From Candidatus Poribacteria bacterium (GTDB lineage Bacteria > Poribacteria > WGA-4E > WGA-3G): DNA of 64,000 nt. Positions within the stretch are counted from its first letter, which is position 1. Each line of letters starts with the position of its first letter. The stretch lies in assembly GCA_958295815.1 (NCBI GenBank), contig OY282374.1:2128856-2192855 (forward strand). The letters run 5' to 3'. The notes below the pieces were generated by a model. It was not told the origin of the DNA and did no database searches. It saw only the letters and a program-made list of their open reading frames with translations. A program made the translations under genes and the position numbers. This document shows, one piece after another, positions 17,227 to 25,610 of the stretch.

Positions 17227-18408
17227 TCAAACAACCTCCATCCAAACCCCCGGTACGAACCCTGGATACTCGCCGTCACTGAACGCTGGATAGTAGACAT
17301 TTTCTCCGTCAAATTCGTGAACAGTCTCACCACCGCTGCCATCTGGAATGTGGACTCTACAGGTATACTCACTCTCATGGAACAACTGCTGCGGGGTCGG
17401 TGTGGATGGGTCAACACGATATTCCGCTAACGCTGCCTCGTCTACTGTAATGCCGAGTCCCGGTGAATCCGATACCGCAATTGTTCCATCAACAACATCA
17501 AGCCGCGTTTCAAGCAGGTCGGATTCCCATAACTCATGACATGTAATCGCTGGCAACTCCGCTTGCGATAACACCGCGCCGAGATGCACCGAGTATGCCG
17601 TTGTAATCCCTGTGCCTACCATCTGAAGCCAGTACGGTTGTGAGAACGAAGCACATAGGGCGTTAGTCCGTTGCAGAGCGTTCACGCCACCACCGACAAC
17701 AAACCCACCACAGCATCGCGCATGTAGACACGATTCGTTGAAATGTTCAACTATCCGTTTCTGGATAGCCGACTGCAACCGTGCTGCACCCTCCACATCC
17801 GTTCCGAGATAGTATGGACTCTCATAGATAGCGACGTTCGGGTGTTCATCTAGCTGCTGCAATACAGGGATGGCGTTATCCGCTGTCCGTAGGAAGCCGT
17901 TGAAGTCGATGTCGAGCCGATAGTCTGCTGGCACTGCATCGCCGACAGCGTTCACTTGTGCGAAGATGTCTCGCCACGGACGCGCTTTCAATTTTGCCGA
18001 AGTGTAACCCCGTTTCACCGATTCCTCGACTTCCGCTACCCAGTCCTCCGGCGGCATGTCTATATCCCACCATGAAATTGGACACCTCTCACGAACCTTA
18101 GGTCCAATGAGCTGGTGGATCGGCAGGTCAACGGATTTACCGATAGCGTCATAAAGCGACATCTGGATGCCGAACCCGACGCTGTCATCGTTCATACAGG
18201 CAAAGGCGTTCTGTCCAATGAGTTGTTCAATGTTCGCCGATTCGTCTGCTAAATTTTCGCCGTAGCCGATAACACCGTTGCTGAGTTCGACGCGGAAAAC
18301 GTGAACCCTTTCGCCGTGTGTTAAAGCACGGTGCATGTGTCGGCTGACCCGTTCGTGATAGAACGGCACGTTCAACGGAATTGCTTCGAGGTGTTTGATG
18401 CTAAGCAT
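17227..18408 (-). CDS. Enolase-superfamily enzyme (mandelate racemase/muconate lactonizing type)
   Basis: The product of 393 residues matches the MR/MLE subgroup. The capping domain (ELSNGVIGYGENLADESANI) is followed by a barrel with a K-x-K motif, KLKARP, at 139-144. Metal-site residues follow as D168 in LDIDFNG and E196 in YESPYY; the third ligand is probably the Glu in HFNE. Members abstract a proton alpha to a carboxylate. Specificity (dehydratase or epimerase of acid sugars) cannot be read from the sequence. The gene is convergent with the AAA-nuclease gene, only 23 bp away. Confidence 0.88.
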   Translation of the reverse strand: MLSIKHLEAIPLNVPFYHERVSRHMHRALTHGERVHVFRVELSNGVIGYGENLADESANIEQLIGQNAFACMNDDSVGFGIQMSLYDAIGKSVDLPIHQLIGPKVRERCPISWWDIDMPPEDWVAEVEESVKRGYTSAKLKARPWRDIFAQVNAVGDAVPADYRLDIDFNGFLRTADNAIPVLQQLDEHPNVAIYESPYYLGTDVEGAARLQSAIQKRIVEHFNESCLHARCCGGFVVGGGVNALQRTNALCASFSQPYWLQMVGTGITTAYSVHLGAVLSQAELPAITCHELWESDLLETRLDVVDGTIAVSDSPGLGITVDEAALAEYRVDPSTPTPQQLFHESEYTCRVHIPDGSGGETVHEFDGENVYYPAFSDGEYPGFVPGVWMEVV

Positions 18409-18508
18409 AGGTCTCTCCCAAAAATTTAAGAATAGGCTTGCGGTATTGTATCATACTTCGGCAATTGCCGAGAAAAAATATTTGAACGAATCCAAGAACG
18501 TTCAGTTC

Positions 18509-18735
18509 CCCTGTAGGAGGGATCTCCGCATCCCGAGTTCCCTTTACTGCAGGTTTTTTCCAAGAAAACTGAGGCAGGTTCCAACTAAGATGGAAAATAG
18601 TGTGGGTTGTGGGTTAAGAGACGGGATCGGAGTTCGCTCCTACAGATAGCAGTCAGCGGTCAGAAAGAGTCGGGAAATGTAAAGCTAAGACAAATTGTGT
18701 CGCGTGTGGACACAATTTGGAGTTCCCTCCTACAG
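18509..18735. repeat. Three hairpin-repeat (family C) units
   Basis: A reverse-oriented unit lies at 18509-18540, a short plus unit at 18617-18645 and a full plus unit at 18667-18735. The full unit contains a perfect 10-bp stem, AAATTGTGTC with GACACAATTT, at 18692-18718, closing a 7-base loop GCGTGTG. The GCAGTCAGCGGTCAG module precedes it. No coding region is visible between 18409 and 18847 apart from these and the promoter. Confidence 0.8.
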
Positions 18736-18762
18736 AATGCTTGGAAGGCTAAATGCTTTATA

Positions 18763-18791
18763 TTGACATACCCCCGTTTTGTTGTTATAAT
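18763..18791 (+). promoter_or_regulatory. Consensus promoter for the PhyH gene
   Basis: TTGACA (18763-18768) and TATAAT (18786-18791) are separated by 17 bp. The predicted leader is about 50 nt. Confidence 0.8.
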
Positions 18792-18847
18792 ATCTTTAAC
18801 GGACATAACATTGAAACGCCACTGTCTTTGTAAGTAAGGAGCACTGT

Positions 18848-19711
18848 ATGGCAAGCATTAAACCCTTTAATGTCTCAAATGAATTCTTGGATCAGCCTGA
18901 TAAACTTCAAGCACAGGCGCAGCAAGACGGTTATCTCTTTTTTCGTGGTTTGATTGATTCCGATTCCATCAATAACCTACGCCGAGATTTCTTGGAAATC
19001 TGCCATCGACACGGCTGGGCAGAAGGCGGAGACGGACTGATGGACGGCATCCGTGTTGGCGGACCCTATATGGAAGGTGATGACGGTTATTGGCCCGTCT
19101 TAGACGAATTCCAGAGCATGGAATCGTTCCACGGCTTCGCACACCATCCAGCGATTTTGGATATGCTCGATAAACTTTTCGGTGAAAAAACACTCGTGCA
19201 TCCGCGGAATATTGGAAGAATTATGTTCCCCGAAAACACGAAGTACACAACACCTGCACATCAGGATTATATCCACATCCGAGGGACAGAAGAGACGTAT
19301 ACCGCATGGATACCGCTTGGACCCTGTCCGATGGAGTTGGGTGGGTTGACGATATTATCTGGATCGCATCGACAGGGGATTTATCCTGTCAAACCCGCAT
19401 TCGGCGCAGGCGGACTCGGTATTGATACGGAACCTCTGGAGGCCGACGGATTATGCTGGGTAGCGAGTGATTACGAGATTGGCGATGCTCTGTTCTTTCA
19501 TAGTCACGCTGTTCATAAGGGACTGCCGAATCAGACACCCGATCGGATTCGACTCTCAGTGGACTATCGTTATCAGGGAGGCACGCAGCCCGTCACAGAG
19601 GGATCGCTATTGCCCCATTTCAACCGGATGGGTTGGGGCGAAATTTATACCGGTTGGAAATCAACGCAATACCAGTACTATTGGAACGCCTTCGATCTGA
19701 ATAGAGTTTAA
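18848..19711 (+). CDS. Phytanoyl-CoA dioxygenase (PhyH) family protein
   Basis: The 287-residue product has the non-heme Fe(II)/2-oxoglutarate facial triad: HQD at 138-140 (H138, D140) and a distal His, probably H223 in SHAVHKGLPN. RIRLSVDYRYQ near 234-244 supplies the likely 2-oxoglutarate-binding Arg. The LGGLTILSGSHRQG stretch is typical of the PhyH family. These enzymes hydroxylate varied small molecules, and the substrate is not predictable here. The start is supported by AAGGAG and by the consensus promoter. Confidence 0.92.
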   Translation: MASIKPFNVSNEFLDQPDKLQAQAQQDGYLFFRGLIDSDSINNLRRDFLEICHRHGWAEGGDGLMDGIRVGGPYMEGDDGYWPVLDEFQSMESFHGFAHHPAILDMLDKLFGEKTLVHPRNIGRIMFPENTKYTTPAHQDYIHIRGTEETYTAWIPLGPCPMELGGLTILSGSHRQGIYPVKPAFGAGGLGIDTEPLEADGLCWVASDYEIGDALFFHSHAVHKGLPNQTPDRIRLSVDYRYQGGTQPVTEGSLLPHFNRMGWGEIYTGWKSTQYQYYWNAFDLNRV

Positions 19712-19715
19712 AGTT

Positions 19716-19738
19716 GGTAGGCATACGTTGTGTGCTGT
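19716..19738. repeat. GTGTGC palindromic repeat (family D), third copy
   Basis: GGTAGGCATACGTTGTGTGC matches the copies at 9494-9560 with changes in the left arm. It covers the possible GTG start of the next gene at 19730, which argues for a later start. Confidence 0.6.
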
Positions 19739-19768
19739 TCTTATTTTTCCAAAGGAAACAGAAATCAA

Positions 19769-20860
19769 TTGACTAAGTTGCGACAATGGAAGTCTAATCC
19801 CGTCATCTGTTTGGTAGTGGTGCTGGTCGGATGTGGCTGTCTGGCTGTTGGGACATCCTCAGCCGAAAACTACACCGGAGATTTTCTAACGAACGGTGTC
19901 GGTGGGCGCGCACTCGGATTAGGGGGTGCGTACGTCAGTATAGCAGACGATGCCACCGCTACCTATTGGAATCCCGCCGGTATCGCAGGCGTTTCAGATA
20001 ACTACCAATTCTGTCTTATGCATGCCGCACTGCGTTCAGGTTTAGGGGCATTCAACTATGTCTCTGGCACAACGAAAATCCTGCCGAAACTCAATCTCGG
20101 TCTGTCGTGGATACGTGCGGGTGTTGACGATATTCCCATATACCCGCTCGTACCAGCGTTCGATCCTAACATAAGTGCCGACGAACGGAAAAATCTCGCA
20201 AAAAATCGACCGCGATCCTCAGACTTTATACCGCCGGGTTACCTAAACGATAGCGAAAACGCTTATATTCTGACACTCGCAACGGGTTGGACGGTCAGCC
20301 AATCGTGGTGGGATAATTTTGGAAAGGATTCATTGCCGCCGTCGCTTATGATTGGGGCAAACGCCAAATGGATTTCACAACGCTTGAGTAGCGGCGATCT
20401 TGATGGCTATAATTATGGTAGTAGCGGCTACGGTTTTGACGTGGGACTACTTGCTCGTCTGCCGGATCTTAACGCAATTTTCGGCTTAGAAAATGTTGGA
20501 AGTTTTTCGTTCGGGTTAAACCTTCAGGACATCTCAAAGACGACTTTAACTTGGAACACTGAATCTGCACCCAAGGAGTCGATTCCTGCGAATTGGAACG
20601 TCGGCGTGGCGTATACCAACCCCCACGTTTTCGGTCGAGTGTTAACCCTCTCCTACCAGTGGCAGCAGCGTTATGGAGGGCAGACGCATCTTGGTGCAGA
20701 GTATTATATAAGCAAACCGTTGGCAGTGCGGGTCGGGTATCGCGATGACCGCATCACAACCGGCATCGGTATCCAAGTCCGCCAGTTCCGTCTTGATTAC
20801 GCCCTTCTCTTCGGCGACCTGATTAGCACGCATTTCTTGAGTCTGTTGTGGACATTTTAG
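19769..20860 (+). CDS. PorV/UPF0164-like outer-membrane beta-barrel protein
   Basis: I prefer the TTG at 19769, with AAAGGAAA upstream, giving 363 residues. The alternative GTG at 19730 falls inside a palindromic repeat. A signal peptide (NPVICLVVVLVGCGCLAVGT) precedes GVGGRALGLGGAYVSIADDA and YWNPAGIAG, the conserved start of PorV/PorQ-like barrels. The C-terminal RQFRLDYALLFG and terminal Phe fit an outer-membrane beta-barrel. In Bacteroidetes PorV is part of type IX secretion, but no other por gene is in the window and the family is wider than that system. It follows the PhyH gene by 57 bp. Confidence 0.75.
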   Translation: MTKLRQWKSNPVICLVVVLVGCGCLAVGTSSAENYTGDFLTNGVGGRALGLGGAYVSIADDATATYWNPAGIAGVSDNYQFCLMHAALRSGLGAFNYVSGTTKILPKLNLGLSWIRAGVDDIPIYPLVPAFDPNISADERKNLAKNRPRSSDFIPPGYLNDSENAYILTLATGWTVSQSWWDNFGKDSLPPSLMIGANAKWISQRLSSGDLDGYNYGSSGYGFDVGLLARLPDLNAIFGLENVGSFSFGLNLQDISKTTLTWNTESAPKESIPANWNVGVAYTNPHVFGRVLTLSYQWQQRYGGQTHLGAEYYISKPLAVRVGYRDDRITTGIGIQVRQFRLDYALLFGDLISTHFLSLLWTF

Positions 20861-20861
20861 A

Positions 20862-20910
20862 TGGGTTATAAGTTATAAGTTATAAGTTAAGCCTCTTAAC
20901 CAAGAACCAT
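20862..20910. repeat. TTATAAG-unit repeat (family A), short copy
   Basis: Three ATAAGTT units after GGGTTATAAG are followed by AAGCCTCTTAACCAAGAACC. This is a shortened form of the longer composite elements at 44757, 57759 and 61347. It lies exactly between two convergent genes. Confidence 0.8.
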
Positions 20911-22137
20911 TTACAAACTCGGTTTTGACAAGTCAGGCTGGTCACGTAGTAGTATCAGAAGTGGTGCCATCAGTAACGGGATCATCACCAAACCGTCTAA
21001 TATAATCGGCAAACCGAAACGATCTCCCATAATCCCAACAATCTGATTCAACACACCGCCGACACCCCACGCTGCCCCCATCATAAAACTGGACGCAATA
21101 TTTTCATGTCCGCGCAACATCATCTGCGCTAAGATAATGTTAACCGTGATGGAACTGGAGAGGGCAACATTGCCTAAAAAGAGTAGTACAAGGGAACTAA
21201 ACCCACCAGTGTGTAGCGATGCGTAAAGGAGTGGCGGTGCTCCGAGAAGCGAAACTAACAGCAGCACATAGGTGTTTACACGCGTTATAAGCCAACCGCT
21301 CGACATGATACCCATGGAACCCGCAAAGATAAACAGCGCAATGACGAGAGACCGCACTTGGTTCGTGTAGTTTAGGTTGTCTAAGTGGACGGATAAAAAG
21401 TTTTCTAAACCGACTGCCGTAACTGTTCGGAAGGCGGCAATCGTAAAAAGGACAATGAGCGGCATCAGGCGCGGGCGAGCAACGGTCCAAAAAGGTTCCT
21501 GCGGTCTCGGTTCATCAATCGGCGTTCCAGGGGTAGAAGCCCGCACGTCCAGTTCTTCGTCGAATTTCAGCACTTTTGGAACAAATAGTGCCAAAATCAC
21601 ACCCGGTATCATTTCCCAAACGAGGAAGTCCAAGCCGAAACGATAGGGAATAAACATCAGTACCAGCGGACCAAGGGCACGACCGATGTTGCCCCCCGTA
21701 AGAAAAATCGATGTCCCCATTCCTCTGCCTGCTGAGGCGAGAGCACCGGCGTAAGTTGTCGCCTGCGGATGAAATGCGGCAATCCCGATTCCGCCGATGG
21801 CTAATAGCACATACACGATTTTAGTAGAAGGCGCGACCCACAACAAACTTAAGCCGACAGCGGTGAGCCCGACACCAAAGGTCACAAAATGCACCGTCCG
21901 CACCCGATCCGACAGCCATCCGAAGAGTATCTGTCCGAATGAACTAAAAATGCTGTAAATTGAGATGAACCTACCGGCTAAACTGTTCCGCGTTGCGGCT
22001 GTGGCTAACTTGGTCAGTAGGAGCGGTTGTAGGTGGGACAGGAGGGTTGCGTAGGAGTCAAGAACGGTATGTGCCAATGTCAGGAAGTAGAACTGTTTCC
22101 GAGAGGACTCTTTTGATGGAGGCTGCTGATTTTTCAT
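20911..22137 (-). CDS. MFS transporter (fosmidomycin-resistance-like)
   Basis: The 408-residue protein has about twelve hydrophobic segments and a motif A-like GWLSDRVRTVHFV in the loop after the second. The N-terminus (FLTLAHTVLDSYATLLSHLQ) and GMGTSIFLTGGNIGRALGP resemble the Fsr family of drug exporters. The central cytoplasmic loop is charged and Pro-rich. It probably exports small hydrophobic or phosphonate-like compounds, but the substrate is inferred from the family only. Confidence 0.85.
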   Translation of the reverse strand: MKNQQPPSKESSRKQFYFLTLAHTVLDSYATLLSHLQPLLLTKLATAATRNSLAGRFISIYSIFSSFGQILFGWLSDRVRTVHFVTFGVGLTAVGLSLLWVAPSTKIVYVLLAIGGIGIAAFHPQATTYAGALASAGRGMGTSIFLTGGNIGRALGPLVLMFIPYRFGLDFLVWEMIPGVILALFVPKVLKFDEELDVRASTPGTPIDEPRPQEPFWTVARPRLMPLIVLFTIAAFRTVTAVGLENFLSVHLDNLNYTNQVRSLVIALFIFAGSMGIMSSGWLITRVNTYVLLLVSLLGAPPLLYASLHTGGFSSLVLLFLGNVALSSSITVNIILAQMMLRGHENIASSFMMGAAWGVGGVLNQIVGIMGDRFGLPIILDGLVMIPLLMAPLLILLRDQPDLSKPSL

Positions 22138-22184
22138 GAAGTTATAATGAATACCGCGTTTCTATAAAGATTTAGATGATGTGT

Positions 22185-22214
22185 ATTATAGAATACACCT
22201 TTTTAATAAAGCAA
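22185..22214 (-). promoter_or_regulatory. Possible promoter for the MFS gene
   Basis: On the minus strand TTGCTT (22214-22209) lies 18 bp from TATAAT (22190-22185). The start codon is about 40 nt downstream of the predicted transcript start. Confidence 0.45.
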
Positions 22215-22227
22215 GTTGTTTTTTAAG

Positions 22228-22331
22228 GTTATAAGTTATAAGTTATAAGTTATAAGTTAAGAGTCGGGAAATGTAAAGCAAAGACAAATTCTGCTCTAAA
22301 AAGCAAGTTGTTTTTTTAAGGTTATAAGTTA
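22228..22331. repeat. TTATAAG arrays (family A) and a truncated hairpin repeat
   Basis: An array of ATAAGTT units (22228-22261) is followed by a family C unit broken inside its hairpin (22261-22295). A second partial array, ending at the IS element, follows. The string AAGCAAGTTGTTTTTTAAGG occurs on both sides of the truncated unit (from 22209 and again from about 22301), indicating a local duplication. Confidence 0.75.
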
Positions 22332-23340
22332 ACGTGAGTTCGATAAAAGTTTTAGAAGTTATTGTGAATCTCAGAGTTCTTGATTTCATCAAGTTCTCTG
22401 AGATTCACTGAAGGTTTCTTCTGCTGATATGTATAAGCAATCAATGCGCAGAAGACATTCACCTGAAAGTTGACGAAACTCCGATGGCGAGTATGCTCAA
22501 GTTGACTCTGATGCTTCAGCTGCTCAATGACCGATTCAATACACATCCGCTTTTTCAGCAGCATCGCGTCAACTTCAGATAAGGCTTCAGGTGCCATGTT
22601 CTTATTAACCTTTGAAATCAAAGAAATGCCGCGAGTTTTCAGGGCTTCAGATAAGGGTTCAGAGACATACCCCTTATCTCCATAGAGTTTACCAAAAAGA
22701 CCTTGCGTCAACTTCCTAACAGGTTTACGGTCATTTGTGTTTCCGGGTGTCATCTCTGCTGCAAGCAGCTCACCGTCAGTATTGACGATCAGATGGAGTT
22801 TGAAGCCATAGAACCAACCGAGGCTGGTTTTCCCACGTTCAGCTTCTTTGGCGAACACCCGATGCTTCACAATACGTCGGTTCCGACAGACGGAAATCGT
22901 AGTTGAGTCAATAAATGAGATACCATCACACTTGCCAAATCGCACCTGAAGATACTCAGAGAGGCGTTCAAATGCCTCTGATGTGAGTTCAACGAAACGA
23001 TTGTAGCTCACGAGTTTGGGAAATGCCCAACGTAGATACCGACAGACATGCTTTTGGTAATAGTGTTTGAAACTCCGATAGCCAGAGTGATGAAAGTTCA
23101 CCAAGATCGTCATTACCTCACTGGGATGCAGACTTCGAGGACGTCCGCGTCTCTCGGGTTTATCCAAGTCGGGATCTTGGAGGGCCATCTGTTTTTCAGA
23201 GTGAAGATAAAAGTCGTCGATCTGGCAAAAAAGTGATACAATAGACATGGGAGAACTCCTTTTGGTTATGGTTTTGGTTAACTCATTATACCAGAAGGGT
23301 TCTCTCAATAAAACACTCCAATTTATTATCGAACTCACGT
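22332..23340. mobile_element. IS982-family insertion sequence, intact
   Basis: The element of about 1009 bp has 15-bp perfect terminal inverted repeats, ACGTGAGTTCGATAA at 22332-22346 and its complement at 23326-23340. It encodes one complete transposase. TAAGTTA lies directly outside both ends (22325-22331 and 23341-23347) and could be a 7-bp target duplication. However, the target is itself a tandem array of a 7-bp unit, so the duplication is not proven. Intact ends and open frame suggest recent insertion. Confidence 0.9.
22352..23248 (-). CDS. IS982-family transposase
   Basis: From the ATG at 23248 (AAGGAG upstream) the product has 298 residues, normal for IS982. DDE-type catalytic positions are visible: SFIDSTTISV (first Asp), LYGDKGYVSE (second Asp) and CIESVIEQLK (Glu). 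The GWFYGFKLHLIVN segment is typical of the family. A longer frame from 23338 would extend to the inverted repeat and has no start support. No frameshift or stop is present, so the enzyme may be active. Confidence 0.92.
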   Translation of the reverse strand: MSIVSLFCQIDDFYLHSEKQMALQDPDLDKPERRGRPRSLHPSEVMTILVNFHHSGYRSFKHYYQKHVCRYLRWAFPKLVSYNRFVELTSEAFERLSEYLQVRFGKCDGISFIDSTTISVCRNRRIVKHRVFAKEAERGKTSLGWFYGFKLHLIVNTDGELLAAEMTPGNTNDRKPVRKLTQGLFGKLYGDKGYVSEPLSEALKTRGISLISKVNKNMAPEALSEVDAMLLKKRMCIESVIEQLKHQSQLEHTRHRSFVNFQVNVFCALIAYTYQQKKPSVNLRELDEIKNSEIHNNF

Positions 23341-23510
23341 TAAGTTATAGGTTATAAGTTAAGAGTTGGAAATCGGAGTTCCCTCCTACGGTGAGCGTAA
23401 AGATGCACTTGAACTGGCAGTTATAGGTTATAAGTTAAGAGTCGGGAAATGTAAAGCAAAGACATATTTTGCCGCGTATGGGCAAAATTTGGAGATCCCT
23501 CCTACAGGAA
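23341..23510. repeat. Continuation of family A array with two family C units
   Basis: This is the right flank of the IS. TTATAGGTTATAAGTTAAGA is followed by a short family C unit (23362-23392). Another TTATAAG stretch (23421-23439) leads into a full family C unit (23439-23510). That unit's hairpin has an 8-bp stem, ATTTTGCC with GGCAAAAT, around the loop GCGTATG. Confidence 0.75.
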
Positions 23511-23542
23511 AAGGCGGGGGTGGTAAGTGATGCTAATATTCC

Positions 23543-23571
23543 TTGACAATTAACATCTGCCAATATATCAT
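23543..23571 (+). promoter_or_regulatory. Promoter for the flippase-like gene
   Basis: TTGACA (23543-23548) and TATCAT (23566-23571) are 17 bp apart, placing the start of transcription about 30 nt before the TTG start codon at 23610. Confidence 0.65.
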
Positions 23572-23609
23572 AATACAAATTATCCAAAACACATAACAGC
23601 GAGCGTGCT

Positions 23610-24614
23610 TTGAACAGAAAGCAATTCCAGCGGGTCGCCAAAATCGGCTTGCCCACGGTGCTGGCAGTCGTCATAGCTTATTTCCTTCTAAAACAGATCG
23701 ACCTTCAACAGATACCGAAAACCCTGAGTCGGTTGTCAATAAATGCACTTTTAATCGGGTTCCTATGTTATTGTTTATTAGTTTTAGCGAAAGCCCTCCG
23801 GTTCCGAGCATTACTCAATCTTGAGAGTCGTGTCCATCACATCTTCCCGATCTTAGCGTTGCACACCTTTTGGGGCAATATCCTCCCGATGCGGACAGGG
23901 GATGTCTCTTATGTTTATCTCATGCAACGGCGACAGAAGGTAGATGCAACGCAGGGAATAGCATCGCTACTTGTGGCAAGCCTGATTGATTTGGTTCTGC
24001 TAATGGGTTTGGTGATCGCCTCGGCTTGGCTCCTGCGGGCTGCGCTCCGCGACACTTTCTCTGGCACGGTGCTTTACCTCGTTCCGTTCCTCATAGGCGG
24101 CGGTTTGATAGCGGTTGTGGTTTTTGTATACGTTGCTCCAAACGTCTGCATGCGGTTCGCAGAACGGTGTACGGCTCCCTTCCTACGTCTCGAAAAGCGA
24201 TCGATTACTTGGGGGATCAACAAAGGGTTGGAAGTCCTGCAGCAGCTTACGGCGTTTCGGTCGAATCGACGGTTTTTAGAAGTATGGCTGTATTCCCTTC
24301 TCTGTCTCGTAATTCGTTTTGGGTTTCAGTGCTATCTCGTCACAGAGATGGGTGTGGATATTCCGATGACCGAGGTATTGTTCGCACTCGCGTTTACGAA
24401 CGTCTTTAACCTACTACCCGTCCAAACTGTTGGCAACTTCGGGACAACGGAATTTCCTTTCGTCTGGTTGCTGAACCACTTCGGCACTTCGGTAGCGGTT
24501 GCCACTGTTACTGGGTTTAGTTTACACATATTGATTCTACTTTATTGTCTTCCCTTAGGCGCGTATGGGTATTTAATGAATGGCAAGTTTGGAAAAAAAA
24601 CAGAGGAACTATAA
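23610..24614 (+). CDS. Lysylphosphatidylglycerol synthase TM region / YbhN-like flippase-domain protein
   Basis: This 334-residue polytopic protein begins at a TTG. It carries the UPF0104/LPG_synthase_TM pattern: an N-terminal K-x-I-D loop (LLKQIDLQQIPKTL), KALRFRALL, then HTFWGNILPMRTGDVSYVYL and a C-terminal NLLPVQTVGNFGTTE. These proteins move or modify lipids or lipid-linked sugars at the inner membrane. The catalytic aminoacyl-transferase domain of MprF is missing, so it is not a full MprF. An amidohydrolase gene follows after one base. Confidence 0.8.
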   Translation: MNRKQFQRVAKIGLPTVLAVVIAYFLLKQIDLQQIPKTLSRLSINALLIGFLCYCLLVLAKALRFRALLNLESRVHHIFPILALHTFWGNILPMRTGDVSYVYLMQRRQKVDATQGIASLLVASLIDLVLLMGLVIASAWLLRAALRDTFSGTVLYLVPFLIGGGLIAVVVFVYVAPNVCMRFAERCTAPFLRLEKRSITWGINKGLEVLQQLTAFRSNRRFLEVWLYSLLCLVIRFGFQCYLVTEMGVDIPMTEVLFALAFTNVFNLLPVQTVGNFGTTEFPFVWLLNHFGTSVAVATVTGFSLHILILLYCLPLGAYGYLMNGKFGKKTEEL

Positions 24615-24615
24615 T

Positions 24616-25437
24616 ATGCGAATTATTGATCCACATGTTCATGTTTGGAAAAACGACCCGCGGTTCCCGTGGGCACCAGAGACGACGAATCCACCTGAGG
24701 ACGATGCCACCGCAGAAACACTCTTGGAGTTGATGGCAGCGAACGGCGTTGAAAAAACCGTCCTCGTTCAGGTCATCCACTACCGATGGGATAATCGTTA
24801 TGCAGCGGACGCAATGAAGAGATACCCCGATAAATTTATGGGCGTCTGCCGAATTAACCCTGAAGATCCAGACGCACCGGACCATCTCAGCCGATGGGTT
24901 GAGGATGACGGTTTCCACGGCGTACGTCTGAGTCCATCTGTCGGACCCGATGGCGATTGGTTTGCAGGTCCGTTGATGCCACCTATCTTTCAGCGTGCTG
25001 AAACACTCGGTGTGCCGATGCTGCTTCTCACTGGTGCTGATCGGTTAGTTGATCTCATGCCGCTTTTAGAGAAACACCCGGATCTCGATGTCGTGATTGA
25101 TCACATGGCGGGTTGTTCACCGGCTGCACCTGAGAAGCATGAACTCCTGCTGAACCTCGCACAGTTCCCGCGAGTCTATGTCAAGATAAGCCATACATGG
25201 TCGATCTCACAAACCGGTTTTCCGTGGGCAGATACATACGAACAGGTGAAGAAAGTATACCACGCCTTCGGGGGATCTCGGATTATGTGGGGTACGGATT
25301 GGCCCGTCTGCCTTAGTCGTGCGAGTTATGCGGAAACGTTAGCGGTTGTTCGGGACGAGATGGACTTCTTTACACCGGAAGACCGAGAGTGGGTATTAGG
25401 CAAAACAGCTCTGCGACTCTGGCAATTTTCAGGGTAG
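24616..25437 (+). CDS. Amidohydrolase-2 family metal-dependent hydrolase
   Basis: The ATG at 24616 has AGAGGA upstream and starts one base after the preceding stop. The 273-residue TIM-barrel protein begins MRIIDPHVHVWKNDPRFPW, where H-x-H is the usual metal-binding pair. LVQVIHYRWDN, GVRLSP, VIDHMAG and MWGTDWPVC (with the C-terminal Asp of the metal site) follow. It belongs to the PF04909 family that includes lactonases (such as 2-pyrone-4,6-dicarboxylate hydrolase) and decarboxylases. The substrate is not known. Confidence 0.9.
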   Translation: MRIIDPHVHVWKNDPRFPWAPETTNPPEDDATAETLLELMAANGVEKTVLVQVIHYRWDNRYAADAMKRYPDKFMGVCRINPEDPDAPDHLSRWVEDDGFHGVRLSPSVGPDGDWFAGPLMPPIFQRAETLGVPMLLLTGADRLVDLMPLLEKHPDLDVVIDHMAGCSPAAPEKHELLLNLAQFPRVYVKISHTWSISQTGFPWADTYEQVKKVYHAFGGSRIMWGTDWPVCLSRASYAETLAVVRDEMDFFTPEDREWVLGKTALRLWQFSG

Positions 25438-25453
25438 TGGGGTAAAAAAACTT

Positions 25454-25482
25454 TTGACATATTTTCTTCTGTATGTTAAAAT
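25454..25482 (+). promoter_or_regulatory. Promoter and 120-nt leader for the zinc-ribbon gene
   Basis: TTGACA (25454-25459) and TAAAAT (25477-25482) are 17 bp apart. The leader from about 25490 to 25610 contains a small GAGGT/ACCTC hairpin near 25573-25590. I do not recognise a riboswitch in it. Confidence 0.6.
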
Positions 25483-25610
25483 AATGATTAGATTGAACAA
25501 CGGCGACTCCCGTTAGCCGACACAATACGGCAAGACACCACACAGTCCGAAACCCCAAGGTTCTTTTGCTGGTGAGGTCCCAACCTCTCCCATTCACAAG
25601 GAGAAATATT

